The translations under genes were made by a program, and so were the position numbers. The notes below the pieces were generated by a model. That model saw only the letters and a list, made by a program, of their open reading frames with translations. It was not told where the DNA came from and did no database searches. Below, piece after piece: positions 1-8,294 of a stretch of 64,000 nucleotides of DNA (the first letter of the stretch is position 1; every line of letters starts with the position of its first letter). The stretch spans positions 1-64,000 of the forward strand of contig NZ_JAIVAL010000007.1 in assembly GCF_020171985.1 (NCBI RefSeq). Direction: 5' to 3'. This stretch comes from Halobacillus halophilus. Its GTDB lineage: Bacteria > Bacillota > Bacilli > Bacillales > Halobacillaceae.

Positions 1-202
1 TCCCCATAATCGTAAAGGGGCGGAAGGGAACGGTGAAGACTCCTGCGGGATGAACATGATCGGTGAGATCCCGCAGGGCTGTTAAGCCCGAGGAAGCTCA
101 GCACATGCCCGCGGAAAGCTAGCCGTTCCCTGGAGCCCCTTTCTCCACACAATATCTCGAAACTGAGTCTTCAACTAATCGGCCCTATTGTGTAATAAGT
201 CT
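1..202. repeat. MITE-like intergenic repeat, copy A (cut by window start)
   Basis: Non-coding copy of a repeat that recurs near 7.5-8.0, 43.2-43.7 and 58.4-58.6 kb. A conserved core (about 31-120) can fold as a stem between CCTGCGGGAT and ATCCCGCAGG and continues into a GCCCGCGGAAAGC segment. The right end (about 152-202) carries the shared end sequence ATATCTCGAAACTGAGTCTT, followed by TCGGCCCTATTGTGTAATAA. The left part lies outside the window. No convincing gene lies inside. Confidence 0.75.
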
Positions 203-240
203 CTTCTGAAAAATCACCCATAATCTTTTAAAGAGTCAAT

Positions 241-279
241 AAAAAAAAGACGCTTTTCATATAGAAAAGCGTCTTTTAA
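241..279 (-). terminator. Terminator after the ABC exporter operon
   Basis: Inverted repeat with arms AGACGCTTTTC and GAAAAGCGTCT, followed on the minus strand by a run of T. It lies 10 bases past the permease stop codon and is a typical rho-independent terminator. Confidence 0.85.
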
Positions 280-288
280 ATGGACATT

Positions 289-1893
289 TTACCCTTGTAT
301 ATCACGACGCCGATAGCTGATAAATCCGCCAATCATTAAGACGGCAGCTATTATGGTGAGCACAATAAGCACGAGTGAATTTACATCTTCAATGGGAACT
401 TCAGGGACGTGTCCGAACGGAGTCAGATTCCCTACCCATTCATCGAATTGAAAAACTCCTCCTAAATAAACTACGAAAAAGGAATAGCCAAGGTACAGCC
501 ATGTGATGCCGGTAAATTTCGGCAGTAAGCCTGTCAAAAGAACAGCGAGCCCAATGAATATCCCAAGAGCCGGCATATAAACCATCGCAGCACCATAGAT
601 GGTGGCGAGTGAAGGTCCATCTTCCAATACCGCCATAGCTGCTGAGCCGAGGCCAAGGGCTGCGAGGGATAACATGACAAACCCAACGATTAAGGAGATC
701 AGCATGTAGCTTGCAAGCAGCCGGTTCCGTGAAACGGCTCTTCCTAATAAATGCTCCGTTCGCCCTTTTTTCTCCTCCCCTCTCAGCTTAAAAACAGCCA
801 TAAGTGCAGGGATTGTACAGATCATAGCGATAATCGACATCAGCTTTGCAATAAACTGCTCCGTTAACGAGCCGCCTTCCAATCCACTCAATAAATCTTT
901 CATAATCTCCATATCTTCAAAAAACGTATCTAAATCACCAAAGATTGATCCATAAGAAGCACCAATTAACAACACGCCGACAGCCCAGGCGATAATTCCG
1001 GTACGCTGCATTCGAAGCGCAAGTCCTATAGGGCTTTGCAGGGCAGCGGAGGCTCTGGTTTTACCAGGTCTTGATGGTAAAAAGCCTGCATCCAGGTCGC
1101 GAATGGAATTGATATACAAAGACACCAGAATAAGAATAAGAGATACTCCAAGAGTCAGCAGTACCGGCCACCAGTAATCATTGACATACACTTCCGTACC
1201 TGTAACCCAGCCGAGAGGCGATAACCAGGAAAGCGTCTCATTACTCACATCTCCAATAGCCCGAATAAAGTAAGCTGCGCCTAGTGCTGCAAACGACAGG
1301 CCGATCGTTCCACGCGAGCTTTCGGACAACTGAGAGAAAAAAGCGGTAATGGCAGAGAATATGATTCCTGTAGCGCCTAACGCTGCTCCATATAAGAAAG
1401 AGCCTGCTAAATCGATGCTTTCTATTCCTAATGCATACAAGCCGGCAGCTGTCAGAAGCGCAAGCAGGATGTTGACTCCGATCACCACAATTAAAGTAGC
1501 ATTCAGACTCGCTAAGCGTCCGGCAGGCAGGGAACGGATTAATTCAAGACGACCATCCTCTTCTTCTGCACGGGTGTGACGAGCTACGAGTAAGATACTC
1601 ATAATGGCTACGGTAACTGCAGTGAAAAGCAGCATCTGATGGGCAAGCATAGCGCCGAACGTATAATCATCAAGGCCATAACCTTTTCCAACCATAGCGG
1701 TCATCGCAGGATTAACCATGGTCTGGGCTATGGTCTGTCGATTTTCTTCAGTAGCATATAACCCCGTGAAGGCCTGGGCCGTCAGCAAGGTAATTCCGGA
1801 AAGCGACAGCAGCCAGATAGGTATTCGGAAACGGTCCTGCCGCAGTAGAAAGCGGCTGAGCACCCCTGTTTTACTCGACATTTGCTTAAACAT
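289..1893 (-). CDS. ABC exporter permease, polyketide/drug-exporter type
   Basis: Integral membrane subunit of an ABC-2 type exporter, 534 residues with about twelve hydrophobic segments in two similar halves, resembling the 'exporter of polyketide antibiotics' family. An acidic cytoplasmic stretch follows an early membrane helix (HTRAEEEDGRLELIRSLPAG), a feature of this group. The ATG overlaps the stop codon of the upstream ATPase by one base (TAATG) and has a GGAGGTGA ribosome site, so the two are translationally coupled. It should pump a hydrophobic drug or lipid outward, energised by the neighbouring ATPase. The substrate cannot be read from the sequence. Confidence 0.85.
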   Translation of the reverse strand: MFKQMSSKTGVLSRFLLRQDRFRIPIWLLSLSGITLLTAQAFTGLYATEENRQTIAQTMVNPAMTAMVGKGYGLDDYTFGAMLAHQMLLFTAVTVAIMSILLVARHTRAEEEDGRLELIRSLPAGRLASLNATLIVVIGVNILLALLTAAGLYALGIESIDLAGSFLYGAALGATGIIFSAITAFFSQLSESSRGTIGLSFAALGAAYFIRAIGDVSNETLSWLSPLGWVTGTEVYVNDYWWPVLLTLGVSLILILVSLYINSIRDLDAGFLPSRPGKTRASAALQSPIGLALRMQRTGIIAWAVGVLLIGASYGSIFGDLDTFFEDMEIMKDLLSGLEGGSLTEQFIAKLMSIIAMICTIPALMAVFKLRGEEKKGRTEHLLGRAVSRNRLLASYMLISLIVGFVMLSLAALGLGSAAMAVLEDGPSLATIYGAAMVYMPALGIFIGLAVLLTGLLPKFTGITWLYLGYSFFVVYLGGVFQFDEWVGNLTPFGHVPEVPIEDVNSLVLIVLTIIAAVLMIGGFISYRRRDIQG

Positions 1894-2798
1894 TACGCTT
1901 CACCTCCGTCTCCTGTGCCTCCGGATTCATAATGACGCATAAACAGGTCCTCTAATGTTGGGGGAGCGCTCTCAAGCTTCACAACCTCGTAGGAGCTGAT
2001 ATGCTTGATCACCTCGTCCAGCTGTTCGGTATCCACTTGGAACGAAAGGGCACGATCTTTTTCTTTCACATCGTGCACGCCAGGGAAATCTTCTAAGGAA
2101 GGAATGGGCTGTTTCGTTTCAATCAGAAGATGAGTTCTCGTTAAATGACGCATCTCTTTTAAGGACCCCGTTTCAATCATCTGTCCCTGACGAATAATAC
2201 CAATCCGGTCGCATAACTTTTCGACTTCCGAGAGAATGTGGCTCGATAACAGAATACTCTTTCCTTCCTTTTTAAGCTCCGCTACGCTTTCCTGGAAGAC
2301 TCGTTCCATAAGCGGATCGAGCCCGGAAGTAGGTTCATCGAGAATATAAAGATCCGCCTCAGAAGCCAAAGCTGCAATCAAGGCTACCTTCTGACGATTA
2401 CCTTTCGAGTAAGTTCCGCACTTTTTAGAAGGATCCAGATCGAACTTCTCGATCAGCTGATCTCTCCTGTTCGATGGGTTTCCACCCCTCAGTTTTACAA
2501 AAAGGTCAATGACTTCTCCGCCTGTTAAATTCGGCCATAGATTCACATCTCCCGGAACATAAGCCAGACGTTTATGAATCTCCACAGCATCTTTCCAGGC
2601 ATCCATTCCGAAGATTTCAGCTTCTCCTTCTGTAGCTTTTAACATACCGAGCAGAACACGAATGGTCGTAGATTTACCCGCTCCGTTCGGACCGATAAAA
2701 CCGTACACCTCTCCTTTATTCACCTCAATATTCACTCCATCGAGCGCTTTGAAATCGCCGAATTTTTTGGTGAGCTTTTTAGTACGTAGTACAGACAT
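1893..2798 (-). CDS. ABC exporter ATP-binding protein
   Basis: ATPase subunit partnering the downstream permease, 301 residues. Walker A GPNGAGKST lies at residues 36-44, the signature-like SKGNRQK at 131-137 and Walker B LYILDEPTSGLDP at 150-162. The roughly 80-residue C-terminal extension beyond the nucleotide-binding domain is usual for DrrA/CcmA-like exporters. It is the middle gene of a TetR-ATPase-permease operon, 29 bases after the regulator. The layout suggests an inducible drug or toxic-lipid exporter; the inducer is unknown. Confidence 0.9.
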   Translation of the reverse strand: MSVLRTKKLTKKFGDFKALDGVNIEVNKGEVYGFIGPNGAGKSTTIRVLLGMLKATEGEAEIFGMDAWKDAVEIHKRLAYVPGDVNLWPNLTGGEVIDLFVKLRGGNPSNRRDQLIEKFDLDPSKKCGTYSKGNRQKVALIAALASEADLYILDEPTSGLDPLMERVFQESVAELKKEGKSILLSSHILSEVEKLCDRIGIIRQGQMIETGSLKEMRHLTRTHLLIETKQPIPSLEDFPGVHDVKEKDRALSFQVDTEQLDEVIKHISSYEVVKLESAPPTLEDLFMRHYESGGTGDGGEA

Positions 2799-2827
2799 GA
2801 TCCATCCTCCTTTTTTGTAAAAGCGTT

Positions 2828-3451
2828 TTACTTATAAAAAGAATACTTGAGAACTTCAATATAACGATCCAGCTCCCGCAAAGTTTCTTTCAAATCTATT
2901 TCTTCAATACTCAAGCCTTTAAATTTAGCCTGCTGCTTATAAGCAAATCCTTCAATTGACCAGATGATGATTTCGATGGTTCTGGATACGTCTAAGTCTT
3001 CTTTGAATTTTGACCTGTCTATATCCTGGAGCATTTCACGGTAATTATGGTTGATAAATTTTTCTTTGCGGCTGTTCAGTTCACTTTTAACCTCCCGTGA
3101 ATCCTCACTCATAGCTGCATTAAGAAAGTTAAATATATGCTCATACTGATGAAAAAGCTTGATTTTTAAAGCAGCGATCTGCCGGTGCCTGCTGAAAATA
3201 TCTTTGTCTTCCCAATCGACTTTCAGCTGCATTTCCTTTAAAAAGAGTTCAACAAAGTAGTCATACAACGTTAAATATAATTCTTTTTTATTGGTAAAGT
3301 AATGAAATAAAAGCCCTTTCGATATACCAGCTTGTTTTACAATATTATTGGTTGATGTATTTTTATATCCATTTTGAGCAAATTCTTTCATAGCCGCATT
3401 TAAAATACGATCCTGTTTTTCTTGCTCTAAAGCAAGGAATTTTGGTTCCAT
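2828..3451 (-). CDS. TetR family repressor of the ABC exporter
   Basis: 207-residue one-component regulator. The N-terminal helix-turn-helix is clear, including GISKGLLFHYFTNKKELY, preceded by the family's FAQNGYKNTS element. The C-terminal ligand domain is not assignable to a subfamily. It starts at the ATG after GGGAGGGAAGGT. It is first in an operon with the ABC exporter, and two matching palindromes cover its promoter, so autorepression lifted by an exported compound is the natural model. That model is inference from layout. Confidence 0.88.
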   Translation of the reverse strand: MEPKFLALEQEKQDRILNAAMKEFAQNGYKNTSTNNIVKQAGISKGLLFHYFTNKKELYLTLYDYFVELFLKEMQLKVDWEDKDIFSRHRQIAALKIKLFHQYEHIFNFLNAAMSEDSREVKSELNSRKEKFINHNYREMLQDIDRSKFKEDLDVSRTIEIIIWSIEGFAYKQQAKFKGLSIEEIDLKETLRELDRYIEVLKYSFYK

Positions 3452-3468
3452 ACCTTCCCTCCCATCTG

Positions 3469-3518
3469 TTGACCAGTTCGGTCAATTACATCTTACTCCT
3501 ATTGACCGAATTGGTCAA
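3469..3518 (-). promoter_or_regulatory. Exporter operon promoter with two TetR operators
   Basis: Two 17-bp palindromes of the same type, TTGACCGAATTGGTCAA (3502-3518) and TTGACCAGTTCGGTCAA in plus orientation (3469-3485), have centres 33 bp apart, about three helical turns. On the minus strand the first supplies the -35 (TTGACC, 3518-3513). A 17-bp spacer leads to the -10 TAAGAT (3495-3490). The second palindrome covers the start-site region. Bound TetR dimers would block RNA polymerase. Confidence 0.8.
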
Positions 3519-3549
3519 CAGAAATTCTCGACTAAATTCCCCCATAACC

Positions 3550-3592
3550 TTCCACCTCAGGTCATCCATAATATGGATGACCTGAGGTGGAA
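3550..3592. repeat. Perfect 21-bp palindrome, upstream copy
   Basis: Inverted repeat with 21-base arms around one central base; the arm core is CACCTCAGGTCATCCA. Nearly the same palindrome follows the lipoprotein gene at about 4857-4913. This upstream copy has no flanking T-tract, so it is a poor terminator. It may be a protein-binding site or a relic of duplication. Confidence 0.7.
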
Positions 3593-3681
3593 AGTTATTC
3601 CATAAAATCCCCTAAAAGTGATCGTACAAAAGTTCTATTTCTGATAAAATGGAAAACCAAGGAAGGGGGCCCAAAACCTGT

Positions 3682-4848
3682 ATGAAGAAATATTTACATA
3701 GCATCTTATTGACCTTATTTCTATTATCAGCGTGTTCCAATGAGGAATATGATCAAGCGATGGATCAAGGCATCGAAAGTCTTGGGAATGAAGAATATCA
3801 TCAAGCTGCCGTTTACTTTGAACGGGCTAAGCAGGAGGAGGATGACAAGGAAGCAAACGCTTATTATCAGCAGGCAACTGCTATGGACGAGGCCAATGAA
3901 TCCTATAATCAGCAAGCCTATGACCAGACGTTAACTTCTTTGGAGCTGGTATTGGAAGTGAATCAGGGATTAGATACCGTTCAAAAAGAAGCTGAAAAAA
4001 TGAAAGAAAAAATTCTAAAGGAAAGGGAATTAACAGCTTCTTTGGAAAATTATTTGCATAAATTGGAGCAGGATATCGAGAAAGGCAACACGGAGAACGC
4101 CAAACAAACTTATGAGAAGCTGAAAGGTAAACTGGAGAAGCACCCTTCTCTTCAAAGTTACCAGTCGCAGCTAAGTCATTTACAAAACGAGCTGGAAAGT
4201 CTTCTGGAAGAAAGTAAAGATTCCCAACTAACAAAAGAACCTGAACCAGAGGCTTCAGAAGCTGAGGAGAGTGCAAAGGAATCTGCCCAAGAGTCAGAAA
4301 CAGAGAATGATAAAGAAATTAAACAAGAAACCTCTCCAGACCAGGAAGAGTCAGCAAAACAAGAGGAGTCTTATGAGGAGAACGACGCCTCTGAACCTTC
4401 TAATGAAGAAGAAACAGAAAAAGAACAGGAGAAAGAACCAGATATGACTTACACCACTTATAGCAATGAGCGTTTTGGTTTCTCATTTGAATACCCAGAC
4501 TTTCTATCGATGGCTCCTCCTCCTACAAATGGAGATGGTGTAGAGCTCTATAGCAATGATGGTCTCGAGTTGACCGCTTATGGAGCTCACGTCTTGGACC
4601 CCTCGAAAGATATTGACGATTATTATAATGAGGCTACTGCTGAACTTAAAAATATCGCTTATCAGAAAAAGACAGATGACTGGTTTGTTTTATCTTATAA
4701 ATCGGGAGACCAAATAACTTACTCTAAGTTCTATCTTGGTGAAAGCCAACTTAATAGCCTTACGATCACCTATCCTGATAGCCAAAAAGAAAAATATGAT
4801 CCCATTACCACGCGAATCTCCAAAAGTTTCAGCTCGAATACAAATTGA
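3682..4848 (+). CDS. Secreted lipoprotein with TPR-like region, acidic linker and C-terminal domain
   Basis: I do not recognise a named family. From the ATG at 3682 (388 residues) the protein opens with a signal peptide (MKKYLHSILL...) ending in lipobox LSAC, so it should be anchored to the outer face of the membrane. A helical, TPR- or coiled-coil-like part follows, then a Glu/Ser-rich linker of roughly 80 residues, then a globular domain beginning near TYTTYSNERFGFSFEYPDF. An in-frame ATG at 3649 is rejected because it precedes the ribosome site (AAGGAAGGGGG) and lies over the likely -10 region. Flanking copies of one palindrome set the gene apart from its neighbours. Confidence 0.75.
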   Translation: MKKYLHSILLTLFLLSACSNEEYDQAMDQGIESLGNEEYHQAAVYFERAKQEEDDKEANAYYQQATAMDEANESYNQQAYDQTLTSLELVLEVNQGLDTVQKEAEKMKEKILKERELTASLENYLHKLEQDIEKGNTENAKQTYEKLKGKLEKHPSLQSYQSQLSHLQNELESLLEESKDSQLTKEPEPEASEAEESAKESAQESETENDKEIKQETSPDQEESAKQEESYEENDASEPSNEEETEKEQEKEPDMTYTTYSNERFGFSFEYPDFLSMAPPPTNGDGVELYSNDGLELTAYGAHVLDPSKDIDDYYNEATAELKNIAYQKKTDDWFVLSYKSGDQITYSKFYLGESQLNSLTITYPDSQKEKYDPITTRISKSFSSNTN

Positions 4849-4856
4849 GTAATAAC

Positions 4857-4913
4857 CAAAAAAACCCACCTCAGGTCATCCAGAATCTGGATGACCTGAG
4901 GTGGGTTTTTTTT
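4857..4913. terminator. Bidirectional terminator, second copy of the flanking palindrome
   Basis: Long inverted repeat around ATCCAGAATCTGGAT with A-tracts before and T-tracts after, so it can end transcription from the lipoprotein gene (plus) and the DUF421 gene (minus). The stem shares its CACCTCAGGTCATCCA core with the palindrome at 3550-3592. Confidence 0.85.
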
Positions 4914-4915
4914 CC

Positions 4916-5440
4916 TTATTCACTATTTCTACTCCATCCCTCAACGTCTTTCAGGGAACTTTGGCCGTTCTGATGTTTGTGTTTAATCACGGAAAATGTT
5001 CCATCCGTCTCAAGTACAACAGCTTCTGCTTCTTCTACGGATGCCAGACCACCTGCTCTAATGGCCTGCCTTACTTCATCTTTCTTTACGCGTTCTTTCT
5101 TAAGGACCTTCTCCATGTACTGCCCATGATACAGAAGAAGCTGAGGTTCTCCTTTGATAAGAGATGTAAATCCTTCAGACCGTACTTCAAGCCATGTTAC
5201 GGCAAATTGAAGTACAATCAGCATGCCCAGTCCAGTAAGCCCCTCTACAATCGTCATTTTGTTCGATAACATGACGGATGCGACCACCGAACCAATCGCT
5301 ACCGTAATGACCATATCGAACATATTCATTTTTGATAATGTTCGTTTACCTGATATTCTCAGCATAAAAATTAACGCAGGATAAACGGTAAGCGCCATGA
5401 TGATGATTCGTATCACACCGTTCCACCCATCAAATAACAT
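4916..5440 (-). CDS. DUF421/YetF family membrane protein
   Basis: 174 residues from the ATG at 5440, chosen because AAAGGAGAGAGG precedes it at good distance; an in-frame start 27 bases upstream lies before the ribosome site. About three N-terminal membrane helices carry the family's RISGKRTLSKM and DMVITVAIGS segments. A cytoplasmic YetF-like domain follows, with the GEPQLLLYHGQ element. Bacillus relatives (YetF, YrbG, YkjA, YdfR) are linked to spore or general membrane functions, but the biochemical role is unknown. The gene is transcribed alone, convergent with the lipoprotein. Confidence 0.82.
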   Translation of the reverse strand: MLFDGWNGVIRIIIMALTVYPALIFMLRISGKRTLSKMNMFDMVITVAIGSVVASVMLSNKMTIVEGLTGLGMLIVLQFAVTWLEVRSEGFTSLIKGEPQLLLYHGQYMEKVLKKERVKKDEVRQAIRAGGLASVEEAEAVVLETDGTFSVIKHKHQNGQSSLKDVEGWSRNSE

Positions 5441-5517
5441 ACAATCCCCTCTCTCCTTTTTACCCAATATCCTCCGAATTCCACAAAAAACCAGCTAAAA
5501 AACTTTTGGCCTATAAA

Positions 5518-5548
5518 AAGGAGTCTCTGGGATCTCCAGAGACTCCTT
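5518..5548 (-). terminator. Terminator after the hydroxyacid dehydrogenase
   Basis: Arms AAGGAGTCTCTGG and CCAGAGACTCCTT with a 5-base loop, followed by TTTTT on the minus strand. Confidence 0.85.
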
Positions 5549-5554
5549 ACTCCA

Positions 5555-6436
5555 TTATTGCGCGGCCATCATTTTATAGTATTTGTAGAGCGCCTGTGTT
5601 CCATCGTTGCTTCCGCCCGCTTTACTCAGTTCGTCATAAAGCGATTTTGCAAGCTTAAGGCCGGGAACCGGCAGCTCCATCTGATCCGCTGATTGAATGG
5701 CAATTTCCATATCTTTAATAAAGTGTTTTACGTAAAAGCCAGGGTCAAAATCATCATTGATCATTCGTGGTCCCAAGTTGGATAACGACCAGCTTCCCGC
5801 AGCTCCGAATTCAATTGACTTCAGCACCGTTTTTGGATCTAATCCGGCTTTTTCAGCATACGTAATGGCTTCGACCACCCCCATCATATTGGAAGCAATG
5901 CCAATTTGGTTGCACATTTTCGTATGCTGGCCCGCTCCTGCCGGCCCTTGAAGCACCACATTCTCTCCCATCACTTGAAATACGGGAAGTAATTCCTCAA
6001 AATGGTCAGCTTCTCCACCTGCCATAATTGTTAGTTTTCCCTGCTTCGCCCCTGTGTCTCCCCCGGAAACCGGAGCGTCGTAAGCATGAAGACCGCGGTC
6101 CCTTGTTTTTTCGTATATCTCTTCGGCCAGCTGTGGAGAAGAGGTGGTCATATCGACCACGTACGTTCCTTCTTTTGCATTATGTATAATTCCATCTTCC
6201 CCGAAGTACACTTCTTTCACATCACTTGGATAGCCTACCATCGTAATGATTATTTCTGCTTCTTTCGCAAGCGCAGCCGGATTTTCCTGCCACTGTGCCC
6301 CTTCACTTAACAATTCTTCAGCTTTCTCTTTCGTCCGTGTAAACATCTGTACTGGGAAACCTGCTTTCATCAGATTGCGTACCATACTTTTCCCCATTAC
6401 GCCTGTTCCAATAAAGCCAATCACTGGTTTCGACAT
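5555..6436 (-). CDS. 3-hydroxyisobutyrate dehydrogenase-family oxidoreductase (YkwC-like)
   Basis: 293-residue NAD(P)-dependent beta-hydroxyacid dehydrogenase. The N-terminal Rossmann motif is GFIGTGVMG (7-15). The substrate motif DAPVSGG lies at 120-126. The catalytic lysine of the family is K173 in GQHTKMCNQIG, and the all-helical C-terminal half is complete. The likely reaction is reversible oxidation of a 3-hydroxyacid such as 2-hydroxy-3-oxopropionate or 3-hydroxyisobutyrate. The exact substrate cannot be set from sequence. The gene stands alone with its own terminator. Confidence 0.85.
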   Translation of the reverse strand: MSKPVIGFIGTGVMGKSMVRNLMKAGFPVQMFTRTKEKAEELLSEGAQWQENPAALAKEAEIIITMVGYPSDVKEVYFGEDGIIHNAKEGTYVVDMTTSSPQLAEEIYEKTRDRGLHAYDAPVSGGDTGAKQGKLTIMAGGEADHFEELLPVFQVMGENVVLQGPAGAGQHTKMCNQIGIASNMMGVVEAITYAEKAGLDPKTVLKSIEFGAAGSWSLSNLGPRMINDDFDPGFYVKHFIKDMEIAIQSADQMELPVPGLKLAKSLYDELSKAGGSNDGTQALYKYYKMMAAQ

Positions 6437-6511
6437 ATCACTTCATTCCCTTCTCCTTGTCGTTAAATTGAGTATATCAACTATGACTTTGGAAAGACAG
6501 AATATGGATTT

Positions 6512-6542
6512 TTAAAAAAGACGATTTCTGCGTAAGAAATCG
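6512..6542 (-). terminator. Terminator after the alpha/beta hydrolase
   Basis: Hairpin CGATTTCT-GCGTA-AGAAATCG followed by TCTTTTTTA on the minus strand, 13 bases beyond the hydrolase stop. Confidence 0.75.
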
Positions 6543-6555
6543 CCCTTTTCATTTC

Positions 6556-7359
6556 TTATTTAATTAATTTAAGCAGTTCTTCATTAAACTTCTCTTTCTG
6601 GTCATAAATCAAACCATGACCACTGTTTTCAAAGGAAACAAGCGTTGCTTGATCGATCCCTTCCTCTAATTGTTTGGAAAATTGATAATCACAGATTTCG
6701 TCATTGGTCCCGTGCAGCAGCAGTGTAGGAACGTTAATGGAGCTGAGTTCATCGCGAAGATCTTCATCACGAAGCGATTCAGCACTTGCAATGGTACCAT
6801 AGGAAGAAGCTTCAAGAGCCAGGCCAAGGAACCATTCTTTAAGCGGTTCTGAGATTTGGGAATAATAGAAGTTGCTGCCGAATTCCGTTAAGGCTGCAGG
6901 ACGGTCATTTTGAATCGCATAAATGAGTCCGTTCACGTCTTCTTTTTTCATGCCATATGGATAACCGTCACGCTGAGTGAAGCTTGGTGCTGCAGCTCCG
7001 GCCAGAATTAATTGAGCCAGCTGATCATTCGCATACTTCGAAGCGTAGCGTATGCTGATTGGTCCGCCCATGGAGAATCCTAACAGGAAGAAGTTCTCGA
7101 GCTTCAATTCCTCAACTACGACTTTAATGTCGTGAGCAAAGGTATCGTAATCGTAACCAGATGCGGGTTTGTCCGATTGGCCATACCCTCTCAGGTCTAT
7201 GCCAATGAAGCGGTAGCCTTGCTTTGGCAGCTCGTTCATCTGGTATTCAAACATTTTGTGATTCAATGGCCAGCCGTGGATAAAAACGATTGGCTGTCCT
7301 TCGCCTATATCTTCTACAAATACGTTAACATTCTGTTCTACTTGTATAAATTTACCCAT
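6556..7359 (-). CDS. Alpha/beta hydrolase (non-heme haloperoxidase/esterase-like)
   Basis: 267 residues, full length for a single-domain alpha/beta hydrolase. The oxyanion-hole HGWP lies at 29-32, the nucleophile elbow GFSMGG has Ser96, the acid is in HGTNDEICDY and the catalytic His is in ENSGHGLIYDQ. No signal peptide, so cytoplasmic. The pattern fits the cofactor-free chloroperoxidase/esterase subgroup, but the substrate is unknown. The start follows AAAAGGAGTGG. Upstream lies a repeat element, so the promoter must sit in the short stretch between them. Confidence 0.85.
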   Translation of the reverse strand: MGKFIQVEQNVNVFVEDIGEGQPIVFIHGWPLNHKMFEYQMNELPKQGYRFIGIDLRGYGQSDKPASGYDYDTFAHDIKVVVEELKLENFFLLGFSMGGPISIRYASKYANDQLAQLILAGAAAPSFTQRDGYPYGMKKEDVNGLIYAIQNDRPAALTEFGSNFYYSQISEPLKEWFLGLALEASSYGTIASAESLRDEDLRDELSSINVPTLLLHGTNDEICDYQFSKQLEEGIDQATLVSFENSGHGLIYDQKEKFNEELLKLIK

Positions 7360-7497
7360 TTTATTCCACTCCTTTTTAAATTCACAGATATGTTCCCATC
7401 GGAAGAACCGTTCAAACCCCTACACCGGCCTATCATCAGACAATTCAACTCCTTACATACCTATAGCCTCTGTAAAAGTCATGGACGGTTATATCGA

Positions 7498-7985
7498 AGA
7501 CTTATTACACAATAGGGCCGGATAGTTGAAGAATCGACTTCGAGATGTTTTTGGTCCTTTACTTCATATAGAGGAGGGATGGATGTGGAAACAACTCGTC
7601 TAGTTCCATCACCCAGACACTCGAGACATAAGCCGCTCATCAACGGATTGAAACGGACACTTCTATAAGTGAGGTGATCGTTCTGGATAAGTCTAAAACC
7701 CTTATATATCAGGGATTGTACACTTAAATAAGCTAGATGTTCTTTTGTTCTCCGGTTAATTATAGGATGCATTTTTGCAGGATTTCGAGTTTCTGATTTG
7801 GCAAGTCCGGAGGGGGATGATGGAGACTCCTGTGGGATAAACATGATCGGTAAGATCCCGGAAGGCGAAGCCTGAGGAAGCTTACCACATGCCCACGGAA
7901 AGCGAAATCATCCCCCGCAGGACTGTCCTCTCAACCCAAATATCTCTAAACTGAGTCATCAAGTAACGGGAGCTTTACTGTTGGA
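7498..7985. repeat. MITE-like intergenic element, copy B (about 490 bp)
   Basis: This fills most of the gap between 7360 and 8074. The ends are inverted: left TAGTTGAAGAATCGACTTCG, right AAATATCTCTAAACTGAGTC. The left half has GTGGAAACAACTCG and a CGGACACTTCTATAA segment, both shared with copy C. The right half has the core ACTCCTGTGGGATAAACATG shared with copies A and C. Open frames inside are not conserved between copies and I treat the element as non-coding. Confidence 0.72.
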
Positions 7986-8074
7986 TTACCCTATAATAAA
8001 CCTTAGTTATAAATTCAGTCCGATCTACCCATACTAGATACGAATAAAAATTCTCTGAGATGGGATGGAGTTAT

Positions 8075-8221
8075 ATGAACGGAAAATACATTATTTATCA
8101 CCAGGTAACCGGCGGCGTTATAAAAAAAGCAACCATCTACGCGCCTCATCGGGAAACCGCTAAAAAAACCTATTTAGCTAAAAACCCTAAAGCGAAAATC
8201 ACGCACGTGTTCACGGTCTAA
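8075..8221 (+). CDS. Small basic protein, 48 residues
   Basis: A short gene with a good ribosome site (GGATGGAG, 5 bases from ATG). It codes MNGKYIIYHQVTGGVIKKAT and continues to the C-terminal ITHVFTV; it is rich in Lys and has no membrane segment. It ends just before a strong hairpin, which supports a real transcript. I do not recognise a family. It sits between the repeat element and the convergent cysI gene. Confidence 0.55.
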   Translation: MNGKYIIYHQVTGGVIKKATIYAPHRETAKKTYLAKNPKAKITHVFTV

Positions 8222-8242
8222 TTTAATTACTCTGATAATAAA

Positions 8243-8278
8243 CAATCAAGCTGGCTCCCACCGGATCCAGCTTGATTG
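8243..8278. terminator. Terminator between the small ORF and cysI
   Basis: Arms CAATCAAGCTGG and CCAGCTTGATTG around a 12-base loop. T-tracts are weak on both sides. The position between convergent genes suggests it serves both strands. Confidence 0.65.
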
Positions 8279-8294
8279 CTATTATTGCTCTATA

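Noticed and set aside
7479..7844. 121-residue minus-strand frame
   Set aside because: It lies inside the repeat element, is not conserved in the matching copy C, and has no ribosome site.
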